Assembly (NCBI GenBank): GCA_014728435.1
Contig: WJLP01000094.1
Location: 1-10,502 of the forward strand
Length of the DNA: 10,502 nucleotides
From: Candidatus Uhrbacteria bacterium
GTDB taxonomy: Bacteria; Patescibacteriota; Patescibacteriia; 2-12-FULL-60-25
Direction: 5' to 3'
Both the position numbers and the translations under genes were made by a program. The notes beneath the pieces were generated by a model. It was not told the DNA's origin. It ran no database searches and saw only the letters and a list, made by a program, of their open reading frames with translations. Positions 4,840 to 10,502 of the stretch are shown in pieces. How positions within the stretch are numbered: position 1 is the first letter of the stretch; each line of letters starts with the position of its first letter.

Positions 4840-5703
4840 AGTCCTGTTGATTCTAAAGATCGCTTTAATTGCCTCGATACCGTCTTTGAAATGTTTAATT
4901 TGGCTTTTTCGCTCCGGATAACGGAACTCTATCCATGGGACGGGGATTTCTACGATGCGGAGATTGTTTTTTCTGGCGTGCGCAAGTAATTCAATATCCA
5001 GGAACCAGCCGTCCTCCTGGCAGGATTTTAGAACTTCCAGGCCTTTTTCGTTCATAATCTTTAAACCGCATTGTGCATCTTCGACATCGAGTTTTAGAAC
5101 TAAATCCGCTAGAAAGTTAAAAGCTTGCGAGCTGATAGTGCGGAGCCAACTGCGATTTGTGGTTTTGGTGATGAGGAGGCGCGAAGCAATGACGATATCA
5201 GCTTTGTCCTCGAGGATGCGGTTGACCATGCCGGGGATGGCATCAGGGTCGGCGGAGAGGTCGGCGTCGATGAAACCGAAAACCGACTTATCGTACATCG
5301 TATATCGTACATCGTACAATGGACTCGGTTCACTTTGTTTTTGGTACGAGGTAGGAGGTGCGAGATATGAATGGTTGGCGGCGTAAAGTATAGCCGCCCC
5401 TTTGCCGACTTTGGGACAATCTAAATAAACTAAATTCGTACTTTGTACATCGTGCCTCGTACCAAAAACCGGTTCAGCTGATTTATTTGTACGAGGTACG
5501 GTGTACGAACCAACTACGACAAGGCTTCGATGGTCAGGAGTACGAAATTCGTTGAGTTTATCGGCGATGTTATCAGTCGATCCGTTATCGGCGATGATGA
5601 TTTGCCAGGGGGTTGTGAGGTCGGTGAGGGATTTTGAAAGGCGCCGGAGGGTGTCGGTTATGTAGGGGGCTTCGTTGCGGGTTGGGATGGTGAGGTGAAG
5701 CAT
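4798..5703 (-). CDS. Family 2 glycosyltransferase (DPM1/ALG5-like polyprenyl-phosphate sugar synthase) with repeat-encoded inserts
   Basis: A GT-A fold enzyme likely to transfer a sugar from a nucleotide sugar to polyprenyl phosphate. Counting from the ATG at 5703, motifs are LTIPTRNE (4-11), IIIADNGSTD (35-44), DCPKVGKGAAIL (95-106), the metal-binding DAD (146-148) in FGFIDADLSADPDA, ADIVIASRL (168-176), AQCGLKIM (210-217) and EIPVPW (252-257). These fit the dolichyl-phosphate glucosyltransferase/mannosyltransferase-like group and pair naturally with the GtrA gene. Two segments, about 66-90 and 113-138, are not expected in the family and are translated from GTAC heptad elements. The C-terminal TLRTSYVVHRTKRD is too. 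The frame runs upstream through another array to ATGs at 5712 and 5733, giving a repeat-derived start MYDVQCTMIS. I prefer 5703, where the conserved domain begins and TACGAT lies 7 bp upstream. Whether the enzyme tolerates the inserts is unknown; no stop or frameshift is present. Confidence 0.9.
   Translation of the reverse strand: MLHLTIPTRNEAPYITDTLRRLSKSLTDLTTPWQIIIADNGSTDNIADKLNEFRTPDHRSLVVVGSYTVPRTNKSAEPVFGTRHDVQSTNLVYLDCPKVGKGAAILYAANHSYLAPPTSYQKQSEPSPLYDVRYTMYDKSVFGFIDADLSADPDAIPGMVNRILEDKADIVIASRLLITKTTNRSWLRTISSQAFNFLADLVLKLDVEDAQCGLKIMNEKGLEVLKSCQEDGWFLDIELLAHARKNNLRIVEIPVPWIEFRYPERKSQIKHFKDGIEAIKAIFRINRTLRTSYVVHRTKRD
5291..5368. repeat. GTAC palindromic element inside the GT2 gene (copy 1)
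   Basis: The left half has cores at 5293, 5300 (GTAT), 5307 and 5314, with ATC spacers. After a 26-bp centre (5318-5343) the right half has cores at 5344 (GTAC), 5351 (GTAG) and 5358 (GTGC), with GAG spacers, the opposite orientation. Both halves keep 7-bp spacing. The centre contains CGGTTCA (5326-5332). It is read in frame as GT2 residues of about 113-138, including LYDVRYTMYD, and ends eight residues before the DxD motif. Confidence 0.85.
5337..5469. repeat. 15-bp inverted repeat linking the two in-gene elements
   Basis: GTTTTTGGTACGAGG (5337-5351) is perfectly complementary to 5455-5469. The arms lie in the centre and right half of one in-gene element and the left half and centre of the other, and they bracket the conserved GKGAAIL-coding segment of the GT2 gene. 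Confidence 0.8.
5436..5508. repeat. GTAC palindromic element inside the GT2 gene (copy 2)
   Basis: The left half has cores at 5438, 5445, 5452 (GTGC) and 5459; the right half has cores at 5489, 5496 and 5503 in opposite orientation. The centre is 26 bp (5463-5488) and contains CGGTTCA at 5470-5476, nearly the same place as in the neighbouring element. Positions 5451-5462 pair with 5489-5500 at 11 of 12 places. It encodes GT2 residues of about 66-90 in frame (SYTVPRTNKS ... GTRHDVQSTN). Confidence 0.85.
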
Positions 5704-5710
5704 GCTAATC

Positions 5711-5716
5711 ATCGTA
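5711..5716 (-). promoter_or_regulatory. Possible array-derived -10 (TACGAT) of the GT2 gene
   Basis: TACGAT is 7 bp upstream of the ATG at 5703. A TTGTAC hexamer (5735-5740) lies 18 bp further upstream as a weak -35. This is the third gene here with the last repeat unit in this position. It supports 5703 as the start, but promoter function is inferred. Confidence 0.33.
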
Positions 5717-5738
5717 CATTGTACGTCGTACATCGTAC
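5711..5738. repeat. GTAC heptad array upstream of the GT2 gene (array G)
   Basis: Four GTAC cores at 5714, 5721, 5728 and 5735, exactly 7 bp apart, with ATT, GTC and ATC spacers. It lies between the ATP sulfurylase/APS kinase stop and the preferred GT2 start. The GT2 frame stays open through it, giving the alternative N terminus MYDVQCTMIS. Confidence 0.92.
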
Positions 5739-5768
5739 AATTTTAAGCCATCTTTCGGTTTTCGTGCT

Positions 5769-7412
5769 TTATATATCCAAATGACGATTGCTTTGAAGAT
5801 ATTTAACAATTTCGTTTATACTTTCGTTAAGCGATCGTTCGCTGGTATCTATTGTGATTTCTGGATCTTGCGGTACTTCATACGGGTCATCAACTCCGGT
5901 GAAGCCTTTGATTAGACCTTGTTTTACTTTGGCATACAAACCCTTTGCGTCGCGTTCCATGCAAACCTCGAGCGGGGTTGAGAGATAAACTTCGATATAT
6001 TTACCACTATTGTTTATAAGATCCCGGTTACTGTTTCTCGAGCTTTCGTATGGTGCTATTGCACAGCAAATAACGATACCGCCATGGCGGGCAATTTCGC
6101 TGGCCACGAAGCCGATTCTTTTTACGTTTGCCTCTCTGTCATCTTTAGAAAAACCGAGGCCTTTGGAAAGGTTTTGGCGAATTACATCACCATCTAGAAA
6201 GGTTATTTCTCTATCCTGGTTTTCTCGCAAATATGCATAGAGAGATTCGGCTAATGTAGTTTTTCCCGAACCCGAGAGGCCTGTAAAAAAGATCACCAGA
6301 CCCTCATTGCCTTGGAGCCGTTTTATTTTCTTTAACTCACTTATGACCTCCGGAAACGAGAACCAATCCGGTATGGGTTGATTTTGGCGAAGCATTTCTC
6401 TAAATTCTGTACCTGAAATCTTTTTTACTTCATCAGTCTCATCTAATTTATCTTTGGAAATGTATGTCTTTTTATTAGATGCATATACCATTTCCTTTGT
6501 AGTGATTATTTTGATTCCTATTTCATCTTCAAAGCTTTTTACGTAGTTGATAGCTTCATTCGGGCCATAGAAAGGCTTACCGGATGAGTCGGCACCGGGC
6601 CCCGCATGATCACGACCGATAATGAAATGTGTACAGCCATAATTTTTTCTGATTAAGGCGTGCCACAAGGCACTTTTTGGGCCGGCCATTCGCATTGCCA
6701 ATGGCAATAAGCTTAATAATGCAAAATGATTTGCATATTTTTCTTGCACGGCTCTATATGTCCTGACTCGACTAATATAGTTGATATCGCCGGATTTTGT
6801 CGGCCCAACCGCAGGATGCAATAATATATTAGCTCCATGCTCTGTGTGGGCATTTTTAATAATTTCAAAATGTGCCCGATGAATTGGGTTGCGAGTTTGA
6901 AAGCCGATAATCTTTTCCCAATGATTTTGGCGGAATAATTCTTTTGTTTGCGCGGGTGATAGCCGAATATCCTGGAAATCATAATGATGTATGTTATTGA
7001 TTTTCTTTACAGTTCCGCCTATGTATTTTGAGTGAGCTTTTTCGTATAAAGCCCTGATACCGGCATGATCCTCGGCAGATGTACCAAAAACTTTTTCTGC
7101 TTCGTATTCTTTTGAGGGGGTATAAACCGATTCAACATGCATCTGCGCGAGCGGTTTTAAATAAGGATCTACCAAAACCACATCCTCCCCTATTGAAATA
7201 TCTGTATTAGCCGGCACATCCAAATTAACAGGAATAGGCCAAATTTGCCCACTTGGTAACCTGGTATTATCCAAAACCGACTGATACTCAGCCTCAGTCA
7301 TAAAGCCACGAAGAGGTGCGAATGCTTCGTTTAAAATCAATTCAAGATCACAAATTTGCTTATGATTGAGGATTATTTGCTTTAGTTTAGCTATTTCTGA
7401 ATTGGAGGGCAT
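5769..7412 (-). CDS. sat/cysC: Bifunctional sulfate adenylyltransferase / adenylylsulfate kinase (PAPS synthesis)
   Basis: A fused 547-residue cytoplasmic enzyme that should make APS from ATP and sulfate, then phosphorylate it to PAPS. Residues 1-365 are ATP sulfurylase: LNEAFAPLRGFM (27-38), QTRNPIHRAH (172-181, with the HxxH histidines H178 and H181), LHPAVGPTKSGD (198-209), GRDHAGPG (266-273) and ISGTEFR (332-338). Residues 370-547 are APS kinase: P-loop GLSGSGKT (378-385), FLDGD (405-409), GLGFSKDDREAN (418-429) and ETYLSTPLEVC-like YIEVYLSTPLEVC (472-484), then GLYAKVKQGLIKGFTGVDDPYE (490-511). All catalytic motifs look intact, and domain order is sulfurylase then kinase. No PAPS reductase or sulfite reductase is seen nearby, and a sulfotransferase lies at the right edge, so PAPS is probably a donor for glycan sulfation rather than cysteine synthesis. 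No Shine-Dalgarno is visible. Very confident. Confidence 0.97.
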   Translation of the reverse strand: MPSNSEIAKLKQIILNHKQICDLELILNEAFAPLRGFMTEAEYQSVLDNTRLPSGQIWPIPVNLDVPANTDISIGEDVVLVDPYLKPLAQMHVESVYTPSKEYEAEKVFGTSAEDHAGIRALYEKAHSKYIGGTVKKINNIHHYDFQDIRLSPAQTKELFRQNHWEKIIGFQTRNPIHRAHFEIIKNAHTEHGANILLHPAVGPTKSGDINYISRVRTYRAVQEKYANHFALLSLLPLAMRMAGPKSALWHALIRKNYGCTHFIIGRDHAGPGADSSGKPFYGPNEAINYVKSFEDEIGIKIITTKEMVYASNKKTYISKDKLDETDEVKKISGTEFREMLRQNQPIPDWFSFPEVISELKKIKRLQGNEGLVIFFTGLSGSGKTTLAESLYAYLRENQDREITFLDGDVIRQNLSKGLGFSKDDREANVKRIGFVASEIARHGGIVICCAIAPYESSRNSNRDLINNSGKYIEVYLSTPLEVCMERDAKGLYAKVKQGLIKGFTGVDDPYEVPQDPEITIDTSERSLNESINEIVKYLQSNRHLDI

Positions 7413-7418
7413 AATTCA

Positions 7419-7424
7419 ATGATA
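7419..7424 (-). promoter_or_regulatory. Possible -10 (TATCAT) of the ATP sulfurylase/APS kinase gene
   Basis: TATCAT lies 6 bp before the ATG at 7412, the spacing seen at the peptidase gene, and would again give a leaderless mRNA. No good -35 is visible, and the region is generally A+T-rich. Confidence 0.35.
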
Positions 7425-7465
7425 AATGTTTTGTTTGCTACTTTTAATGCGAACATGATAGGCTT

Positions 7466-7495
7466 TTGAAGGTTTGACGTCAACAAAGGCAATAT
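7466..7495 (+). promoter_or_regulatory. Possible promoter of the plus-strand glycan cluster
   Basis: TTGAAG (7466-7471), an 18-bp spacer and CAATAT (7490-7495) lie 10 bp before the ATG at 7506. The spacer carries the perfect palindrome TTGACGTCAA (7474-7483), which might bind a regulator but is short enough to arise by chance. The divergent gap (7413-7505) must hold promoters for both directions. Confidence 0.3.
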
Positions 7496-7505
7496 TGCTC
7501 AAGCT

Positions 7506-8684
7506 ATGAAATTATTTTATATACAAAATTGTAGATTTCCCACTGAGAAAGCTCATGGTTACCAGATAGCGAAAATGTGTGAAGCTTTTTCTGTACAAGA
7601 TGCGAACCTGTCATTAATCGTTCCTGATAAAAATAATAGTATCAAAACAATTTTTTTTGACTATTATCATTTACGAAAAAATTTTGTTACAGAATATATT
7701 AATTTTTTTGACTTTAGTAATTTTAATAGTTGGTTGCCAGGACGCGTCTCTTTTTATTTGAATGAAGTAGAATTTTTACTTGCGATTTTGTTTAAAAAGT
7801 TTGATAAAAATAGTCATTGCATCACACGAGATCCTTTTGTTGCCTTTGTTTTAAAATTAAAAAAAATAGCTGTACTTTACGAATGCCATGACTGGTTCAA
7901 TAAGGGGAAGATGTTGGCATTATTATGTTTGAAAAAGGTAGATTATATTATTACAACGAATAAATTCATTAAGCAAAATTTTCTTAATAATGGCTTCCAT
8001 GCCAAACGTGTACACTGCTTGCCGAATGGCATTGATTTAGAAACATTTAACTTGAATCTTAATAAACAGGAAGCACGCGCTGAGTTGATGGATTTTTTTG
8101 ATGTAGATTTTTCTAGTATACGGCAATCAACAATACTTCTCTATACTGGAAGCTACAAAACAATGGGTGTTGAAAAAGGGATTGATGAAATTTTATTAGC
8201 CCTAAAAAAAATACATACAAAAGGGGTTTATTTTGTAGCTGTAGGAGGTAGTGATAAAGATATTGCTTATTACCAGCAAGTTGCAAAAAATATTGGCATA
8301 GAAGAGTACGTAGTCCTATTGGGCCGAGTTGATCAGAGCACCTTGGCCAAATTTCAAAAATCTGCTGATTTATTGTTGATGCCATTTCCTGATAGAGCGC
8401 ATTATAGATTTCACATGACACCGTTAAAAATGTTTGAATATATGGCATCAAAAAGACCAATAATCGCATCCAAACTACCAAGTATACAAGCAATTTTAAA
8501 TCAAGAAGCTGCTTATTTTGTAAAACCGGGGGATGCAGAAGATTTAGCAAAAAAAATTGACCAAATATTAAATAATTCAGAAGAAGCTGAATTAATTGCT
8601 GATAATGCATTTAAAAATGTATTGCAATTCGAGTGGAAAAATCGAGCTAAAAAAATACTTGATATAATGAATTATGGAAGTTGA
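7506..8684 (+). CDS. Glycosyltransferase family 4 (GT-B fold)
   Basis: A 392-residue cytosolic or membrane-associated glycosyltransferase that should add one sugar to a lipid-linked glycan. The C-terminal half has the GT4 hallmarks: HCLPNGIDLETF (170-181), LLYTGSYKTMGVEKGIDEIL (211-230), a VAVGGSD turn (244-250), LLGRV (271-275) and the donor-binding FHMTPLKMFEYMASKRPIIAS (302-322). In that last stretch the E311 region and PLKMFEYMA match the ExxxxxxxE/PLKxFEYMA motif of retaining GT4 enzymes. The N-terminal acceptor domain is more divergent but shows CRFPTEKAHGYQIAKMCEAF (9-28), typical of this fold. It is strongly A+T-rich with many AAA/TTT codons, unlike the genes left of 5700. It overlaps the methyltransferase by 11 bp, which implies co-transcription. 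Sugar and linkage cannot be predicted. The family call is firm. Confidence 0.93.
   Translation: MKLFYIQNCRFPTEKAHGYQIAKMCEAFSVQDANLSLIVPDKNNSIKTIFFDYYHLRKNFVTEYINFFDFSNFNSWLPGRVSFYLNEVEFLLAILFKKFDKNSHCITRDPFVAFVLKLKKIAVLYECHDWFNKGKMLALLCLKKVDYIITTNKFIKQNFLNNGFHAKRVHCLPNGIDLETFNLNLNKQEARAELMDFFDVDFSSIRQSTILLYTGSYKTMGVEKGIDEILLALKKIHTKGVYFVAVGGSDKDIAYYQQVAKNIGIEEYVVLLGRVDQSTLAKFQKSADLLLMPFPDRAHYRFHMTPLKMFEYMASKRPIIASKLPSIQAILNQEAAYFVKPGDAEDLAKKIDQILNNSEEAELIADNAFKNVLQFEWKNRAKKILDIMNYGS
8660..8668 (+). promoter_or_regulatory. Possible internal extended -10 before the methyltransferase gene
   Basis: TGATATAAT matches the TGn-extended -10 perfectly and ends 5 bp before the methyltransferase ATG at 8674. 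It lies within the end of the GT4 gene. The spacing resembles the leaderless promoters elsewhere in the window, but such matches are easy to find in A+T-rich coding DNA. Confidence 0.3.
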
Positions 8685-9354
8685 AAATTATAAAAAATAC
8701 TATCAGGAAAATATCAAAGGTAGTAATTTTAAATTAAATAGCCACGCGCAACCTTGGCACACGGATCGTTTAGAAAAAGTTGCGGAAATTATAAATAAAG
8801 AAAATTTTAACAGTATTTTGGATTTGGGCAGTGGACGTGGTGATATATTCGACATGGTCGGTATAAGTAATAAATATTCTATAGAAATAAACCATGACTG
8901 GCACGACCATCTAACAACAAAAGGTGTAGAAATAATAAATGATGACGTTTTTGCATTGATAAATGATGACTTTAACTGTAGGGCTGACTGTGTGGTAGCA
9001 ACAGAATTTTTTGAACATTTTCCATATTATGACTTACTACCACTACTCAGGGCGCTACATAAAAGAATAAATAGCAAGTTAATAATCTCCGTACCAAATC
9101 CAGTAAGTTTACTAGCACGTACTCAGACTTTTCTAAAAGGCAACTTTTCTTATGCGCAAGTTTCTCTAGACCACGCATTTATGCAAGATGTGCATGGTTG
9201 GTCGCGTCTATTTGAAAACGTGGGTTTTACTGTACTGCAAACTTTTGGTGTTGGTATGAAAATACCAAAACCCTGGGGCGGTGTTTGGTATTCTAAAAAG
9301 CCGCTGCGAAAAAGCATGGCGGATTATTTAATATTCGTATGTTCAAAAAAATAG
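8674..9354 (+). CDS. Class I SAM-dependent methyltransferase
   Basis: A 226-residue Rossmann-fold methyltransferase. Motif I ILDLGSGRGDIFDM (48-61) is the S-adenosylmethionine-binding glycine loop. The acidic E71 in YSIEIN should contact the SAM ribose, and the post-motif II/III region ADCVVATEFFEHFP (104-117) is the usual VxxxEVxEH type. KLIISVPNP (135-143) is strand 5 of the Methyltransf_11/23 type. The C-terminal half (DHAFMQDVHGWSRLFENVGF, 166-185) also fits this group. Its place between a glycosyltransferase and a polysaccharide deacetylase suggests it methylates a sugar of the glycan; a protein or lipid target is possible. It starts inside the previous gene and overlaps the next by 16 bp, so the three are very likely one transcript with coupled translation. 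The family call is firm; the substrate is inferred. Confidence 0.9.
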   Translation: MEVENYKKYYQENIKGSNFKLNSHAQPWHTDRLEKVAEIINKENFNSILDLGSGRGDIFDMVGISNKYSIEINHDWHDHLTTKGVEIINDDVFALINDDFNCRADCVVATEFFEHFPYYDLLPLLRALHKRINSKLIISVPNPVSLLARTQTFLKGNFSYAQVSLDHAFMQDVHGWSRLFENVGFTVLQTFGVGMKIPKPWGGVWYSKKPLRKSMADYLIFVCSKK

Positions 9355-10133
9355 TATTTACAATTATTATTATAGTATTACATTTTTTTGATAAATTTTT
9401 TGAAAAAAAATATTTAATAACTCTATTATACCACAAGGTAAATGATACACACGGATCAAAAAACACTGTCAATATAAGTTCTTTTCAAAAACAGATGAAG
9501 TGGCTATGCGAGCATGGTTACAAAACCCTCAGAATTTCCGAAGTCGACACATTCTTAAAAAATTACAGTAATTCAAAAAGAATTCTTATCTCATTTGATG
9601 ATGGATATCAAGACAATTTAGTTTTAGCAGCGCCCATAATGGCGAGATATGGATTTACCGGTGTGATTTTTATCGCAACCGCTTTTATAGGTACTGTAGG
9701 AAGGCTAGGCAACGACCAAGATAAGATGCTGAATGAGGTCGAGATAAGCAGATTGGAGGATTTTGGTTGGGATATTTGCAATCACTTCCACTCACATCAT
9801 AAACTAACCGAACTTCAACCTGAACAGATTAGAGATGAAATTAAAACATCTCAAGCGATATTGCGCACGCTTATTAGATGCAAAAAAAATGTAAACTACT
9901 TTGCATTGCCATATAATCGCCATAATCGCGAGGTTGAAAAAATACTATCCGAATACAATTGCTCGTTTTTTATTGGCGATGGGATAACAAAAAGAAGTCC
10001 CGATAGTAAATTTATTCAGAGGATTGAAATTTCACCTGAAGATAGCTTAATTAAATTCCAATTAAAAATTTCAGTAACTCATAACTTACTCAAAGGTCAG
10101 TATTATAAACTGATTAATATGCTTACCAGCTAA
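9339..10133 (+). CDS. Polysaccharide deacetylase (NodB/CE4 family), membrane-anchored
   Basis: A 264-residue CE4 deacetylase expected to remove N- or O-acetyl groups from a polysaccharide outside the membrane. Residues 4-17 (KIVFTIIIIVLHFF) form a signal anchor. LLYHKV (29-34) is the common entry motif. ISFDDGYQDN (84-93) carries the catalytic base D87 and the metal-binding D88. CNHFHSHHKL (147-156) gives the metal histidines H149 and H153. FALPYNRHN (188-196) is the motif 3 equivalent of PYGxxN. The core motifs are present, so the enzyme should be active. The last motifs (leucine/histidine near the C terminus) are less clear: ISVTHNL (244-250) is in the right area. It overlaps the methyltransferase upstream. 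Its stop region overlaps the convergent sulfotransferase by 11 bp. The target may be the locus glycan; peptidoglycan cannot be excluded. Confidence 0.92.
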   Translation: MFKKIVFTIIIIVLHFFDKFFEKKYLITLLYHKVNDTHGSKNTVNISSFQKQMKWLCEHGYKTLRISEVDTFLKNYSNSKRILISFDDGYQDNLVLAAPIMARYGFTGVIFIATAFIGTVGRLGNDQDKMLNEVEISRLEDFGWDICNHFHSHHKLTELQPEQIRDEIKTSQAILRTLIRCKKNVNYFALPYNRHNREVEKILSEYNCSFFIGDGITKRSPDSKFIQRIEISPEDSLIKFQLKISVTHNLLKGQYYKLINMLTS

Positions 10134-10502
10134 TTTCAAGTTCGGGCAGAAGTTTTTTTAATTCTTCAATATCTTTACGAAAATATTTCTCCGTTAAAAA
10201 ATGCTTTGTTTTGTCATCCAATTTATAAGCTTTGGTATTATGTAGTGCTACTTTATCAATTTTTTTTTCAATGCCTACGTGGACATTTTTTTTGCGTAGA
10301 TATGTAATAAGATTCCCAATTAAGGGTGTTTTTTTAGTTATATTGTAAGCTGAAAAAAGATATTTCATGATACCTTTTTTGGACTTCGAGAAACGCGTTT
10401 GCGCGCTGTTAACTTTAATATTCAGTGTGGCTGGCATGTAGCTTTCATCAACACCTACATATTCATAAATTTTTCTTATAAATAAAGTTGGATCTTCTTT
10501 CA
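10123..10502 (-). CDS. Sulfotransferase family protein (C-terminal part)
   Basis: The reading frame enters from the right edge and ends at the stop at 10123-10125. The 125 visible residues are the C-terminal third of what looks like a PAPS-dependent sulfotransferase. They begin KEDPTLFIRKIYEYVGVDES, equivalent to the DP..L..I..FLGVD segment of the family, followed by a P....N..... stretch. They end with FLTEKYFRKDIEELKKLLP and a final SW, matching the usual L.EYY..DI..LE.LLG.DLS.W ending. An ATG at 10437 is internal and should not be taken as the start. The PAPS 5'-phosphosulfate loop and catalytic residue lie outside the window. With the PAPS-forming enzyme at 5769-7412 this suggests a sulfated glycan. 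The C terminus overlaps the convergent deacetylase gene by 11 bp. The assignment is probable rather than certain. Confidence 0.72.
   Translation of the reverse strand, partial: KEDPTLFIRKIYEYVGVDESYMPATLNIKVNSAQTRFSKSKKGIMKYLFSAYNITKKTPLIGNLITYLRKKNVHVGIEKKIDKVALHNTKAYKLDDKTKHFLTEKYFRKDIEELKKLLPELEISW

Noticed and set aside
4283..5740. GTAC repeats as a CRISPR array
   Set aside because: The unit is 7 bp, spacers between cores are 3 bp and not unique, arrays change orientation, and some lie inside a gene. No cas gene is present.
7474..7483. TTGACGTCAA palindrome as an operator
   Set aside because: A single 10-bp palindrome with no second copy and no regulator gene nearby; noted only within the possible promoter.
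8113..8610. Minus-strand 165-codon frame opposite the GT4 gene
   Set aside because: Its Leu/Gln-rich composition is the expected reverse of A+T-rich coding DNA, and it is antisense to the conserved donor-binding motif.

Overview
The window is a cell-surface polysaccharide (glycan) locus. It probably comes from a Candidate Phyla Radiation (Patescibacteria) genome, but this is inference: no ribosomal or other marker gene is present. Supporting signs are a stand-alone four-helix-bundle (23S intervening-sequence type) gene, intergenic arrays of degenerate short repeats, near-absent Shine-Dalgarno sites with -10 boxes almost touching start codons, and secreted S8 peptidase and GtrA genes among glycan genes. 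The standard genetic code fits every reading frame.

Layout. From 7412 down to 1, seven genes lie on the minus strand. In order of transcription they are a fused ATP sulfurylase/APS kinase (7412-5769), a family 2 glycosyltransferase (5703-4798), a four-helix-bundle protein (4733-4383), a polyprenyl-phosphate sugar phosphotransferase (4278-2905), a secreted subtilisin-like peptidase (2808-850), a GtrA membrane protein (731-345), and the start of a UDP-glucuronate decarboxylase-like dehydratase (226-1). From 7506 to 10133 a tightly overlapping plus-strand cluster encodes a GT4 glycosyltransferase, a class I methyltransferase and a NodB-type polysaccharide deacetylase. It runs tail-to-tail into a partial minus-strand sulfotransferase (10502-10123). 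The right part is visibly much richer in A+T than the left, which suggests a different origin.

How the genes may work together. The phosphotransferase would start a lipid-linked glycan and the glycosyltransferases would extend it. The GT2/GtrA pair could make and flip a polyprenyl-phosphate sugar for side-chain addition. The UXS-like enzyme would supply UDP-xylose. The methyltransferase and deacetylase would modify the glycan. The ATP sulfurylase/APS kinase would make PAPS, the sulfate donor for the sulfotransferase, so the product may be a sulfated surface glycan.

The most unusual feature is a family of heptad arrays between about 4283 and 5740, in which GTAC recurs every 7 bp with spacers close to RTC/TTC. 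Copies lie between genes, upstream of three start codons, and inside the GT2 gene. Two in-gene copies form similar inverted-pair elements of about 75 bp, translated in frame as two 25-residue inserts on either side of a conserved segment just before the DxD motif. The repeat unit is open in all six frames. Its last unit places a -10-like TACGAT 6-7 bp before three start codons, the same spacing as TATAAT before the peptidase start. Together this looks like a palindromic, coding-tolerant and possibly promoter-bearing repeat element, comparable in concept to Rickettsia palindromic elements.
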